From: Pseudomonas fluorescens
GTDB lineage: Bacteria; Pseudomonadota; Gammaproteobacteria; Pseudomonadales; Pseudomonadaceae
Direction of reading: 5' to 3'
Assembly: GCF_001648775.1 (NCBI RefSeq)
Contig: NZ_LVEJ01000003.1
Coordinates: 372,001 to 436,000, forward strand
Length of the DNA: 64,000 bases
The first letter of the stretch is position 1, and every line of letters begins with the position of its first letter. The notes beneath the pieces were generated by a model. It did not search any database, had not been told where the DNA came from, and saw only the letters and a list, made by a program, of their open reading frames with translations. This document shows positions 35,675 to 43,196 of the stretch, piece after piece. A program made the position numbers and the translations under genes.

Positions 35675-35751
35675 GTAGGAGCTGCCGAAGGCTGCGATCT
35701 TTTGATGTTGTCTTTAAAGATCAAAAGATCGCAGCCTTCGGCAGCTCCTAC
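35675..35751. repeat. long palindromic intergenic repeat (GTAGGAGCTGCCGAAGG family)
   Basis: A 32-nt arm (GTAGGAGCTGCCGAAGGCTG continuing CGATCTTTTGAT) is perfectly repeated in inverted orientation after a 13-nt loop. It is a second family of dispersed Pseudomonas intergenic repeats, distinct from the TGTGGGAGCGAGC type, and is present once in this window. Confidence 0.85.
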
Positions 35752-35865
35752 AGGGAATTGATCAGTGATTTCAAGTGTTGCGTGGAATTGTGGAAAACAA
35801 ATTCCCCAAGCTGTCAAAGCGCGACATATAGACGCTGCAAATGGCTGTTTTTCCACAGTTTTGAC

Positions 35866-35963
35866 TTGTCCCCGTTTGCTGTGGAGCTGGCTGTGAATAA
35901 CGTGGGTGTATCTGGCTGTACGCCTTGTAAGCCGTGGCCTGTAAGCGCGTGGTTGTTTTTTGA
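35866..35963 (+). repeat. 98-nt element, copy 1, with DnaA-box-like sequence
   Basis: This stretch aligns without gaps to 36241-36338 (about 66 of 98 identical by hand count). It contains CTGTGGA-N5-CTGTGAATAAC, the second part one mismatch from the DnaA box TGTGGATAA, and ends TGGTTGTTTTTTGA. It lies in a gene-free region. Confidence 0.65.
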
Positions 35964-36047
35964 TCAGGCGTTTTTGCAGCGCTTGAAGTCTTCGTTGTCA
36001 ACCTTTTTATAGGGGCGCGGATCGCAGCGATTCCAGGTGAACAAGCC

Positions 36048-36056
36048 TGTGGATAA
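36048..36056 (+). promoter_or_regulatory. DnaA-box-like site
   Basis: An exact TGTGGATAA lies between the two 98-nt copies, with a weaker TGTGACTAA 12 nt further on. That repeats the spacing of the double motif in both copies. Related one-mismatch sites are at 35789-35797 and 35849-35857. Confidence 0.45.
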
Positions 36057-36202
36057 GTCTGTGACTAAACTCTGGAAAGACTGCGCTGAGGGCTGTAATT
36101 ACTGGCCGCGCGCAATCACTGTGCTGACCGGCTGGTCGTGCAAAATGCCATCTCCGGCACATCTGCCACTTCAGGGTCAAGCAAAAAACTTTCTATTTCC
36201 CC

Positions 36203-36231
36203 CGCAAAGCCTTGTGTGGCGCGGCTTTGCG
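36203..36231. repeat. hairpin before copy 2 of the 98-nt element
   Basis: CGCAAAGCC pairs perfectly with GGCTTTGCG around an 11-nt loop, ending 9 nt before copy 2. Copy 1 has no such hairpin. I see no gene in 35752-36437 apart from these elements. Confidence 0.55.
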
Positions 36232-36240
36232 CGTTTCCAG

Positions 36241-36338
36241 TTGCCCCCGGAAACTGTGGAAGGGACTGTGGATAACATGCGTGCACATGGCTACAGGCCA
36301 CGGTGGCTGTGGCGTCGGCGGGGTTGGTTGTTTTTTGA
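36241..36338 (+). repeat. 98-nt element, copy 2, with exact DnaA box
   Basis: The copy contains CTGTGGA-N5-CTGTGGATAAC (exact TGTGGATAA at 36267-36275) and ends TGGTTGTTTTTTGA. It lies 375 nt downstream of copy 1 in the same orientation and about 100 nt before the SDR gene. Confidence 0.65.
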
Positions 36339-36437
36339 ACACTGTGTAGCAGTTGCCCGTGAGTGCCGGGCCGGGCATGCTGCCTGCTGATTTTCTATTC
36401 CAAGGGCTGCTCCGGTGGCCGAAGCAAGGAGAACACG

Positions 36438-37202
36438 ATGTCCAACACCCTGTTTATCACCGGCGCGACGTCCGGATTTGGTGAAGCCTGCGCCCGTCGT
36501 TTTGCCGAGGCTGGCTGGAAACTGGTGCTGACCGGCCGTCGTGAAGAGCGCCTCAATGCGTTGTGCGCCGAGCTGTCGAAACAGACCGAAGTGCATGGTC
36601 TGGTGCTCGATGTGCGTGATCGCAAGGCGATGGAGGAGGCGATTGCCAACTTGCCGCCATCGTTCGCCAAGCTGCGTGGCCTGATCAACAACGCCGGTTT
36701 AGCGCTGGGTGTGGACCCGGCGCCGAAGTGCGATCTGGACGATTGGGACACCATGGTCGACACCAACGTCAAAGGCCTGATGTACGCAACCCGCCTGCTG
36801 CTGCCGCGCCTGATCGCCCATGGCCGAGGTGCCGGCATCGTCAACCTCGGCTCCATCGCCGGCAACTATCCGTATCCGGGCAGCCACGTGTATGGCGCGA
36901 CGAAGGCGTTCGTCAAACAGTTCTCGCTGAACCTGCGTTGCGACTTGCAGGGCACCGGCGTGCGCGTCAGCAACATTGAGCCAGGGCTGTGCGAGAGCGA
37001 GTTTTCGCTGGTGCGTTTTGCTGGAGATCAGGAGCGTTACAACGCGACTTACGCAGGGGCTGAGCCGATCCAGCCGCAGGACATCGCCGAGACGATTTTC
37101 TGGGTGATGAATGCGCCCGCCCACATCAACATCAACAGCCTGGAGTTGATGCCGGTGAGCCAGACCTGGGCGGGTTTTGCCATTGAGCGGAACAAGGCTT
37201 AA
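36438..37202 (+). CDS. SDR family NADP-dependent oxidoreductase (YdfG-like)
   Basis: This 254-residue classical short-chain dehydrogenase has the cofactor motif TGATSGFGEACARRF with NADP-favouring TGRREERL. The NNAG motif lies in GLINNAGLALG. The catalytic Ser and YxxxK lie in NLGSIAGNYPYPGSHVYGAT and the following KAF. E. coli YdfG, a similar protein, oxidises 3-hydroxy acids and serine and reduces malonic semialdehyde. The start at 36438 has CAAGGAG 8 nt upstream. It is monocistronic, with its promoter presumably inside the gene-free region before it. Confidence 0.9.
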   Translation: MSNTLFITGATSGFGEACARRFAEAGWKLVLTGRREERLNALCAELSKQTEVHGLVLDVRDRKAMEEAIANLPPSFAKLRGLINNAGLALGVDPAPKCDLDDWDTMVDTNVKGLMYATRLLLPRLIAHGRGAGIVNLGSIAGNYPYPGSHVYGATKAFVKQFSLNLRCDLQGTGVRVSNIEPGLCESEFSLVRFAGDQERYNATYAGAEPIQPQDIAETIFWVMNAPAHININSLELMPVSQTWAGFAIERNKA

Positions 37203-37218
37203 GACCGCGCTGAAGCCA

Positions 37219-37282
37219 TTCGCGAGCAAGCTCGCTCCCACATTTGATCGCGGTCTCATGTGGGAGCGAGCTTGCTCGCGAA
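37219..37282. repeat. REP doublet, outward topology, short spacer
   Basis: TTCGCGAGCAAGCTCGCTCC and TGTGGGAGCGAGCTTGCTCG lie only about 16 nt apart, so the whole unit can also fold as one long hairpin. It sits between the SDR and CDF genes. Confidence 0.9.
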
Positions 37283-37376
37283 TGGGCCGTCACAGGCAAT
37301 AAATCCCGATAAGGTAAACTCCCCTCGCAACAACCCAACCGCACCCCGCGGTTTTCAAGGTTTTCGAGGAGTCAAA

Positions 37377-38282
37377 GTGAGTAACCGAGGTGAGCAGGCA
37401 CTGCTCAAACAATCGACCATTCTGATGTTGGCGGTGGCGATTGCCGGGATCGTCACCGGTTTTGTTTCAGGTTCGCAATCCATCCTGTTCGATGGTTTTT
37501 TCTCGCTGATCGCAACGTTCATCAAAGTCCTGATGCTGATCACCGCCAAGCTGATCGCCAAGCAAAGCAATCACCGGTTCCAGTTCGGTTTCTGGCATCT
37601 GGAGCCGATGGTGCTGCTGATCGAAGGCAGCTTCCTGATGTTGATCGCGATCTACGCGTTCCTCAACGGCGTGTTCGGCATCATCAACGGTGGCCGCGAC
37701 ATCGAGTTGGGGCTGGTGATCATTTATGCCGCGGTGTTTACCGTGGTCGAATTCGCCTACTTCTTCTACGTACGGCAGCGCAATCGCAAGCTTAAATCGA
37801 GCCTGATCCAGTTCGACAACATCAGTTGGCTGGTGGACGCGATGCTGTCCGTGGGCCTGTTGATCAGTTTCCTCGCGGCGTTGCTGCTCAAGTCCCAGGG
37901 CTATGGTCAGTGGGCGGTGTATGTCGACCCGCTGATTCTGATCGTGCTGGCGCTGACCATGTTGCCGCCGGCGTTCAAGATCCTTGGTCCGGCGTTGCGC
38001 GATGTACTGGGGATTGCCCCGGACACGCTGGATGATCAGGTGCGCCAAGTGATGGACGCGGCGAAAACCGAGCATGGTTTCGACGCTTACGTGTCGTACG
38101 TGCAGAAGCACGGGCGAGCACGGTTTATCGAGATTCATGTGGTGTTGCCGGCGGATTATGCGTTGAGCAATGTCGGACAACTGGATGCGTTACGCGAAGA
38201 GATTTCGGCGAAGCTGGGCAAGCCGGATGCGGCGCGCTGGTTGACCATCAGCTTTACCGGGGACAAGAAGTGGATCGCCTAG
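37377..38282 (+). CDS. cation diffusion facilitator family transporter
   Basis: The product is 301 residues and belongs to the cation-efflux (CDF) superfamily, which exports divalent metals by proton exchange. About six membrane helices are seen in residues 12-205, with metal-site candidates in LFDGFFSLIATF (helix II) and IQFDNISWLVDAMLSVGLL (helix V), then a cytosolic C-terminal domain (about 206-301). The helix II/V motifs (FDG, DN-D) differ from the HxxxD pattern of zinc exporters such as YiiP, so the metal is unclear. The GTG start at 37377 is supported by AGGAG; an upstream ATG would run through a REP element. Confidence 0.85.
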   Translation: MSNRGEQALLKQSTILMLAVAIAGIVTGFVSGSQSILFDGFFSLIATFIKVLMLITAKLIAKQSNHRFQFGFWHLEPMVLLIEGSFLMLIAIYAFLNGVFGIINGGRDIELGLVIIYAAVFTVVEFAYFFYVRQRNRKLKSSLIQFDNISWLVDAMLSVGLLISFLAALLLKSQGYGQWAVYVDPLILIVLALTMLPPAFKILGPALRDVLGIAPDTLDDQVRQVMDAAKTEHGFDAYVSYVQKHGRARFIEIHVVLPADYALSNVGQLDALREEISAKLGKPDAARWLTISFTGDKKWIA

Positions 38283-38299
38283 AGACCGTGTAACGGCCA

Positions 38300-38390
38300 T
38301 TCGCGAGCAAGCTCGCTCCCACATTGAATTGCGGAGAACACACTGTTTGTGAGCCGCACAATCACCTGTGGGAGCGAGCCTGCTCGCGAA
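38300..38390. repeat. REP doublet, mixed arms
   Basis: TTCGCGAGCAAGCTCGCTCC is followed by TGTGGGAGCGAGCCTGCTCG. One arm is the CAAG type and the other the CCTG type, so the two arms would pair with central mismatches. It lies just past the CDF gene. Confidence 0.88.
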
Positions 38391-38403
38391 AGCTATTTGT
38401 CAG

Positions 38404-39537
38404 TCAGCGCAGATATTCAGCGAGACCGTGGTAGCAAGTCGCCAAGTGATAAGGGGTCGTCGATGGCATGTCCTTGCGACTCACCTCTCCCAATTCATCC
38501 CGACACTCATGCCAGCCACCTGCATGCAGAAACCGCTGCTGCAACGCCTGCATCTGGCGCAGCACCACGGCCTCACTACCCTGACGCAAAGTCAGCGCCC
38601 GCAGGTATTCGGCCTGCGCCCAGATGCGCTGAGTCGAATCCCTCGGGCGCCCGTCCATTTCCAGATCGAGCATTGCACGCACTGCGCCAGATGGCTGCAC
38701 CACACCGTATTGCTCGGTAAAGGCAAACGCCCGATCCAGCGCCGCATGCAGTTTCGAACCGCGCAACAACGGCGACGATTCCAGCAGGAAATACCATTCG
38801 AACTGATGCCCCGGCTCATACCAGTTATCCACAGCGCCGAGTGGCTTCTCCATCAACACGCCATGCTGCGGGTCGACAAAGTGCTTGTGCATGGCTGTGC
38901 ATAACGCCAGCAACGCGGTCTGCGTCTGCGCATCTTCGCGCACGGCAAGGGTGGCGAGGAATGCTTCGGCCAGGTGCATCAAAGGATTCTGCAGCGGGCC
39001 GGTCTCGAGGGTGACCCAGTCACGATCAAGGCACGCTTCGTACAAACCATCGCCGGTAGCGAAGCGCCGGCCAATGATTTCCAGTGCCGCATTCAACGTC
39101 GACTCGACCAGCGGATCGCGGGACTTTGCCCAGTAATGCGCGCAGGCGAACAGGATGAACGCGTGAGTGTAGAGGTCCTTGCGCTGATCCAGCGGTTTGC
39201 CCTGCGCATCGATGCTGTAGAACCAGCCGCCATGCTCGGCATCGTGGAAGTGCCGTTGCAGCGATCGGAACAGTTCCGCCGCACGGACTTCAGCGTTATC
39301 CACAACCCCGATCAGGCTGGAAAACAGATACAGCTGCCGTGCGCAGGCCATCGCCCGATAGCGTTGCGGTGGCAGGGGTTGGTGCGCGGCGTCCAGCGCC
39401 TCAAAGGGCAACGCCATGTCGGCGTTCCAGCCCGGGCCTTGCCAAAGCGGCACGATCACGTTGACGAAGTGCTGCTGCACATCGCAAAACAGGGCGGTCA
39501 ATTCAGGCAGGGCGGTGGAGCGGGAAGCGTGGGGCAT
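38404..39537 (-). CDS. AGE family epimerase/isomerase (mannose isomerase type)
   Basis: This 377-residue (alpha/alpha)6-barrel enzyme of the N-acylglucosamine 2-epimerase superfamily probably interconverts an aldose and a ketose such as mannose/fructose. Characteristic segments are AEHGGWFYSIDAQGKPLDQR, KDLYTHAFILFACAHYW, NPLMHLAEAFLATLAV, EPGHQFEWYFLL and RIWAQAEYLRAL. These carry the conserved active-site histidines and arginine. It is a single gene flanked by REP doublets, so genomic context does not refine the sugar. Confidence 0.87.
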   Translation of the reverse strand: MPHASRSTALPELTALFCDVQQHFVNVIVPLWQGPGWNADMALPFEALDAAHQPLPPQRYRAMACARQLYLFSSLIGVVDNAEVRAAELFRSLQRHFHDAEHGGWFYSIDAQGKPLDQRKDLYTHAFILFACAHYWAKSRDPLVESTLNAALEIIGRRFATGDGLYEACLDRDWVTLETGPLQNPLMHLAEAFLATLAVREDAQTQTALLALCTAMHKHFVDPQHGVLMEKPLGAVDNWYEPGHQFEWYFLLESSPLLRGSKLHAALDRAFAFTEQYGVVQPSGAVRAMLDLEMDGRPRDSTQRIWAQAEYLRALTLRQGSEAVVLRQMQALQQRFLHAGGWHECRDELGEVSRKDMPSTTPYHLATCYHGLAEYLR

Positions 39538-39622
39538 GGGCGGACGTCGTCACGGCTGGGGCGATTGCGCGACATGGTAGCAGAGAGACCGGCATCAGAG
39601 ATGCGGCGTCTGATCGGCCGCC

Positions 39623-39695
39623 TTCGCGAGCAAGCTCGCTCCCACAGGTTTTGTGTACGCCACAAATCCAATGTGGGAGCGAGCTTGCTCGCGAA
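39623..39695. repeat. REP doublet, outward topology
   Basis: TTCGCGAGCAAGCTCGCTCC and TGTGGGAGCGAGCTTGCTCG are separated by about 25 nt. It separates the AGE gene from the urease accessory operon. Confidence 0.9.
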
Positions 39696-39718
39696 GGGGC
39701 CAGTTCAGACAATAAAAA

Positions 39719-40291
39719 CTAGCCTGCGAGCAACCAGACACCAGTCGCCGCCGAAGCCGCACCTGCAAGGCGCACCAACGGTGCAGCCGCCTGAGGCAGG
39801 AAACGCACCACGGCATAACCCGCCGCATGCAGTGCAGCCGTCGCGGCGACGAAACCTGTCGCATACGCCCAAGGACTGCTCATGTCCGGCAATTCCAGCC
39901 CATGCGCCACACCATGAAACAACGCAAACACCGCCGTCGCCACCACCGCCATCACCAACGGCGGACGCACCGCGAGCGCCACGGCCAGCCCCAGCGCCAA
40001 CACCGACGCGGCAATCCCGCTTTCCAGCGCCGGCAACTCCAGCCCTTCAAAGCCGAGCATGCCGCCAATCAACATGGTGCCGACAAACGTGCACGGCAGC
40101 GCCCAGCGCGCCGCGCCTTGCTGCTGCGCGGCCCACAAGCCGACTGCGACCATCGCCAGCAAATGGTCGAGGCCGCCGATCGGGTGGCTGATGCCGGCGA
40201 TCAAACCGCTGTCGCCATGCCCCGGATGAGCGAAGGCCAGCGCCGGGGTCAACAGCAGCGCCACAGCGCCCAGAATGCGTTTAAGTGTCAT
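39719..40291 (-). CDS. ureJ: HupE/UreJ family membrane protein
   Basis: This 190-residue membrane protein has a signal-like first helix ending LTPALAFAHPGHGDSG, the His-rich mature start HPGHGDS, and HPIGGLDHLLAMVAVGLWAA. About six further helices follow. HupE/UreJ proteins are nickel (or cobalt) permeases associated with hydrogenase or urease; here the position after ureG points to nickel supply for urease. It is the last gene of ureE-ureF-ureG-ureJ. Confidence 0.9.
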   Translation of the reverse strand: MTLKRILGAVALLLTPALAFAHPGHGDSGLIAGISHPIGGLDHLLAMVAVGLWAAQQQGAARWALPCTFVGTMLIGGMLGFEGLELPALESGIAASVLALGLAVALAVRPPLVMAVVATAVFALFHGVAHGLELPDMSSPWAYATGFVAATAALHAAGYAVVRFLPQAAAPLVRLAGAASAATGVWLLAG

Positions 40292-40318
40292 GAATAAGCT
40301 TCCTTGTTGAAAAGTGCA

Positions 40319-40933
40319 TCAGGCTGCGGTCAGCAGGCCCTGGCGTTCGATGAAGGCGATGATGGCTTCGAGGCCCTGGCCGGTTTTCTGGTTGCTGAAG
40401 ACAAACGGCTTGCCGTTGCGCATGCGTTTTGTATCGCTGTCCATCATTTCCAGCGAGGCGCCTACCAGCGGCGCGAGGTCGATCTTGTTGATCACCAGCA
40501 GATCGGATTTGCAGATCCCCGGTCCGCCCTTGCGCGGCAGCTTGTCACCGGCCGAAACGTCGATCACGTAAATGGTCAGGTCGGACAGTTCCGGGCTGAA
40601 GGTCGCCGAGAGGTTGTCACCGCCGGATTCCACCAGAATCAGGTCGAGGCCCGGAAAGCGCCGGTTCAGTTGATCGACCGCTTCAAGATTGATCGAGGCG
40701 TCTTCGCGGATCGCCGTGTGCGGGCAGCCACCGGTTTCCACACCAATGATTCGCTCCGGCGCGAGGGCTTCGTTGCGCACCAGAAAATCGGCGTCTTCGC
40801 GGGTGTAGATGTCATTGGTGACCACGGCGAGGTTGTAGCGCTCGCGCAGGGCCAAGCACAGGGCCAGGGTCAACGCGGTTTTACCGGAACCGACCGGGCC
40901 GCCGATGCCGACGCGCAGAGGTTGTGTGTTCAT
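40319..40933 (-). CDS. ureG: urease accessory GTPase UreG
   Basis: UreG is the SIMIBI-class GTPase that hands nickel to apo-urease with UreF, UreD and UreE. The 204-residue protein shows the P-loop [20 protein letters not shown], the invariant [15 protein letters not shown] metal site (Cys-Pro-His) and [10 protein letters not shown] for guanine binding. It is separated from ureF by 12 nt and from ureJ by 27 nt. Confidence 0.98.
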   Translation of the reverse strand: MNTQPLRVGIGGPVGSGKTALTLALCLALRERYNLAVVTNDIYTREDADFLVRNEALAPERIIGVETGGCPHTAIREDASINLEAVDQLNRRFPGLDLILVESGGDNLSATFSPELSDLTIYVIDVSAGDKLPRKGGPGICKSDLLVINKIDLAPLVGASLEMMDSDTKRMRNGKPFVFSNQKTGQGLEAIIAFIERQGLLTAA

Positions 40934-40945
40934 CGAGTGTTTCTC

Positions 40946-41620
40946 CTAAGAACGGAAGAGGCGGCTGTACTGGCGCTCGTGAGCCATGCACGCCAGGGAC
41001 AGACCGAACGCGGCGCTGCCCATGTGTTGGGGATCGATTCGGCTGGCGTCCTGCTGCGCTTGTTGCAGCAGCGGCAGCAGTTCGCTGGTCAGGCGTTGCG
41101 CGGCTTGCTGGCCCAGCGGCAGGGTTTTCATCAGTACGGCGAGCTGGTTTTCCAGCCAGCTCCACAACCACGCGGCGAGGGCGTCTTGCGGACTGATGTT
41201 CCAGGCGCGGGCAGCCAGTGCCCAGCACAGGGCCAGATGCGGTTCAGTGCATTGATCAAGAAAGTCGCGGGCAGGCGCGTCGAGCTCCGGCAAACCGTTG
41301 AGCAATTGCTGCAACGAATAGCCCATCTGCCGGCTCTCCAGATGCAGTTCGCGAGTTTCGCGGCTGGCACGGTGGCTTTCGCAGAGGCTGAGCAACTCGG
41401 CCCATTGTTGGTCGGCAGCGGCCTGGCAATGCGCGAGCAACAGCGGCGCTTCGAAGCGGGCGAGGTTGAGCAGCAACTGATCACTGATCCAGCGCCGGGC
41501 GCTGTCGGGATTGTTCACGCGGCCGTTATCTACCGCCATTTCCAGGCCTTGCGAATAGCTGTAGCCGCCAATCGGCAATTGCGGACTGGCCAGGCGCAGC
41601 AGCGCCCAGGCCGGATTCAC
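40946..41620 (-). CDS. ureF: urease accessory protein UreF
   Basis: UreF is the helical GTPase-modulating partner in the urease activation complex. The 224-residue product has the family features LLRLASPQLPIGGYSYSQGL at its start and RETRELHLESRQMGYSL. The GTG start at 41620 overlaps the ureE stop (GTGA), showing coupled translation. Confidence 0.95.
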   Translation of the reverse strand: MNPAWALLRLASPQLPIGGYSYSQGLEMAVDNGRVNNPDSARRWISDQLLLNLARFEAPLLLAHCQAAADQQWAELLSLCESHRASRETRELHLESRQMGYSLQQLLNGLPELDAPARDFLDQCTEPHLALCWALAARAWNISPQDALAAWLWSWLENQLAVLMKTLPLGQQAAQRLTSELLPLLQQAQQDASRIDPQHMGSAAFGLSLACMAHERQYSRLFRS

Positions 41621-42117
41621 AGGCGTACGCCGAACTGATGGAGTTTCGGCGCGTAGTTGAAGTCCTCGTCGCCGTGGCGTGAATGGTGATGGCCGCCGCC
41701 ATAAGCACCGTGTTCCGGCTGGAATGGCGCTTCAATGGCTTCGACCTGCGCGCCGAGCTGTTCGAGCATGGCTTTGAGTACGTAATCGTCGAGCAGGCGC
41801 AGCCAGCCATCGCCGACTTGCAAGGCGACGTGACGGTTACCCAGGTGATAGGCGGCGCGGGTCAGTTCAAAGGCGTTGGCGCAGGTGACGTGCAGCAATT
41901 GCTCGGGGCGCGCGCAGACGCGGACGATGCGGCCGTCTTCAGCCTGTAGGCATTCGCCGTCATACAGCGGCGACTGACCGCGCTCCAAAAACAACCCGAC
42001 GTCTTCGCCCTCGGCACTGAAACAGCGCAAACGGCTTTTGCTCCGCGCTTCGAAGGTCAGGTGCAACTCGGCGGCCCAGACGGGTTGAGGGTCGATTCTG
42101 CGGTGAATCACCAGCAT
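41617..42117 (-). CDS. ureE: urease accessory protein UreE (nickel metallochaperone)
   Basis: UreE delivers Ni2+ to UreG/urease. The 166-residue product has the N-terminal peptide-binding domain (RLRCFSAEGEDVGLFLERGQ) and the metal-binding domain with YHLGNRHVALQV, which contains the conserved dimer-interface His. The C-terminus carries a modest His cluster (GGGHHHSRHGDE). The start at 42117 (MLVIHRRIDPQPVW) is preceded by a ribosome site (GGAAG) and a sigma-54 box. The longer frame runs through these control sequences and is rejected. Confidence 0.96.
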   Translation of the reverse strand: MLVIHRRIDPQPVWAAELHLTFEARSKSRLRCFSAEGEDVGLFLERGQSPLYDGECLQAEDGRIVRVCARPEQLLHVTCANAFELTRAAYHLGNRHVALQVGDGWLRLLDDYVLKAMLEQLGAQVEAIEAPFQPEHGAYGGGHHHSRHGDEDFNYAPKLHQFGVRL

Positions 42118-42153
42118 CGGAAAGCTTCCAGCTATGGACAATACTCTGGCTAG

Positions 42154-42170
42154 AGCAAGGGCCTTGCCAA
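42154..42170 (-). promoter_or_regulatory. sigma-54 promoter of ureEFGJ
   Basis: Read on the minus strand, TTGGCAAGGCCCTTGCT has TGGCA and TTGCT with the GG-N10-GC spacing. The start would be near 42143, about 26 nt before the ureE ATG. Confidence 0.55.
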
Positions 42171-42241
42171 TCGGACGAGATGTAGGAAATCCCTGTCGGA
42201 GCCTAGTGGATGTTTCAAGATGTTGCTGAATTTTGAAATGT

Positions 42242-42273
42242 TTTGGTGCGTGAAGATTTTTTAATGCACCAAA
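42242..42273 (-). promoter_or_regulatory. NtrC-like half-sites upstream of ureE
   Basis: TTTGGTGC (42242-42249) and GCACCAAA (42266-42273) form a perfect inverted pair about 100-130 nt before the predicted ureE start. Each equals one half of an NtrC site (GCACCA/TGGTGC), but the halves are in reversed order and widely spaced. Each would have to pair with a weak partner. Confidence 0.3.
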
Positions 42274-42297
42274 TGGAGGCCGATACACCGAACCAAA

Positions 42298-42386
42298 TGT
42301 GGGAGCGAGCTTGCTCGCGAGTGCAGTAAGTCAGAGATATAGATGTTGACTGACACGACGCCTTCGCGAGCAAGCTCGCTCCCACA
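42298..42386. repeat. REP doublet (CTTG variant)
   Basis: TGTGGGAGCGAGCTTGCTCG and TTCGCGAGCAAGCTCGCTCC with ACA lie between desT and the ureE promoter region. Arms match each other. Confidence 0.9.
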
Positions 42387-42418
42387 GGGGAGACTGGTGT
42401 GTCAGTCATAAAAGGGAA

Positions 42419-43051
42419 TTACTCGGTACTTCCCAGCCCTTGCCAATGCTTGAGGCCGATAAAGATAAAGCGCAGTTGCTGGGTGATCTTCGCCTGTGGC
42501 GTCAGATGCTCCGGCAGGGCTTCGGCGGGTGGGTCGATGATGTCGGGGAGGGTGGCAAACACCGATTTGACGATCAGGTCAGCCATCACGCTCAGACCTG
42601 CGGCGTCCAGATGCTGCAGTTTGGGCATCATCGTCAGGTCAGAAGCAAGGTCGGAGCTGATATTCTCGCGCAGCCGCCCGATCGCCTGACGCACCGGCAG
42701 TGAGCCGCCGTACTGCTCGCGAGCGAGAAACAGAAATTGCGAGCGGTTGGCGCTGACCACATCGAGAAAGATCCGCACCGACGCATCAATGATGCCGCCC
42801 ATGACGAATTCGTTGTGGCGTACCAGGCGAATGGTCTCGCGGAAGGTCTGGCCGACCTCGCTGACGAGCACCAGCCCGAGTTCGTCCATATCGGCAAAAT
42901 GCCGATAGAAACCGGTGGGCACGATGCCGGCGGTTTTCGTCACTTCGCGCAGGCTCAGGCTGCCGAATCCTCGGCCGCTCTCCATCAAGTGGCGGGCAGC
43001 GTCCATCAGGGCGTTGCGGGTTTGCTGTTTCTGTTCGGCGCGGGGCAGCAT
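42419..43051 (-). CDS. desT: TetR family regulator DesT (fatty-acid desaturase control)
   Basis: The 210-residue repressor has an N-terminal helix-turn-helix (GFGSLSLREVTKTAGIVPTG then FYRHF, about residues 25-50). Its ligand domain contains ANRSQFLFLAREQYGGSLPV. It closely resembles P. aeruginosa DesT, which senses the saturated/unsaturated acyl-CoA ratio and controls the desaturase genes desCB, and is related to E. coli FabR. In PAO1 desT lies next to ureE exactly as here. I choose MLPRAEQKQQTRNAL (43051). desCB are not next to it in this window. Confidence 0.88.
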   Translation of the reverse strand: MLPRAEQKQQTRNALMDAARHLMESGRGFGSLSLREVTKTAGIVPTGFYRHFADMDELGLVLVSEVGQTFRETIRLVRHNEFVMGGIIDASVRIFLDVVSANRSQFLFLAREQYGGSLPVRQAIGRLRENISSDLASDLTMMPKLQHLDAAGLSVMADLIVKSVFATLPDIIDPPAEALPEHLTPQAKITQQLRFIFIGLKHWQGLGSTE

Positions 43052-43149
43052 CGCTGGGTGTGTTCTTCGGCAGGACAAGCGCCGCACTCTAGCAAATCGG
43101 CTTTGTCGGCGTCGAACGGCAGGGCAGGATTTATCGGGGCTGAAAAGTC

Positions 43150-43180
43150 AAAAGCCCAATCTGGTGATTGGGCTTTTTTT
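43150..43180 (-). terminator. terminator of the repeat-protein gene
   Basis: AAAAGCCCAATC, TGGT and GATTGGGCTTTTTTT form a strong hairpin. It lies 17 nt beyond the stop of the minus-strand repeat protein and also upstream of desT. Confidence 0.85.
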
Positions 43181-43196
43181 CGAGGCCGCCATGGGC

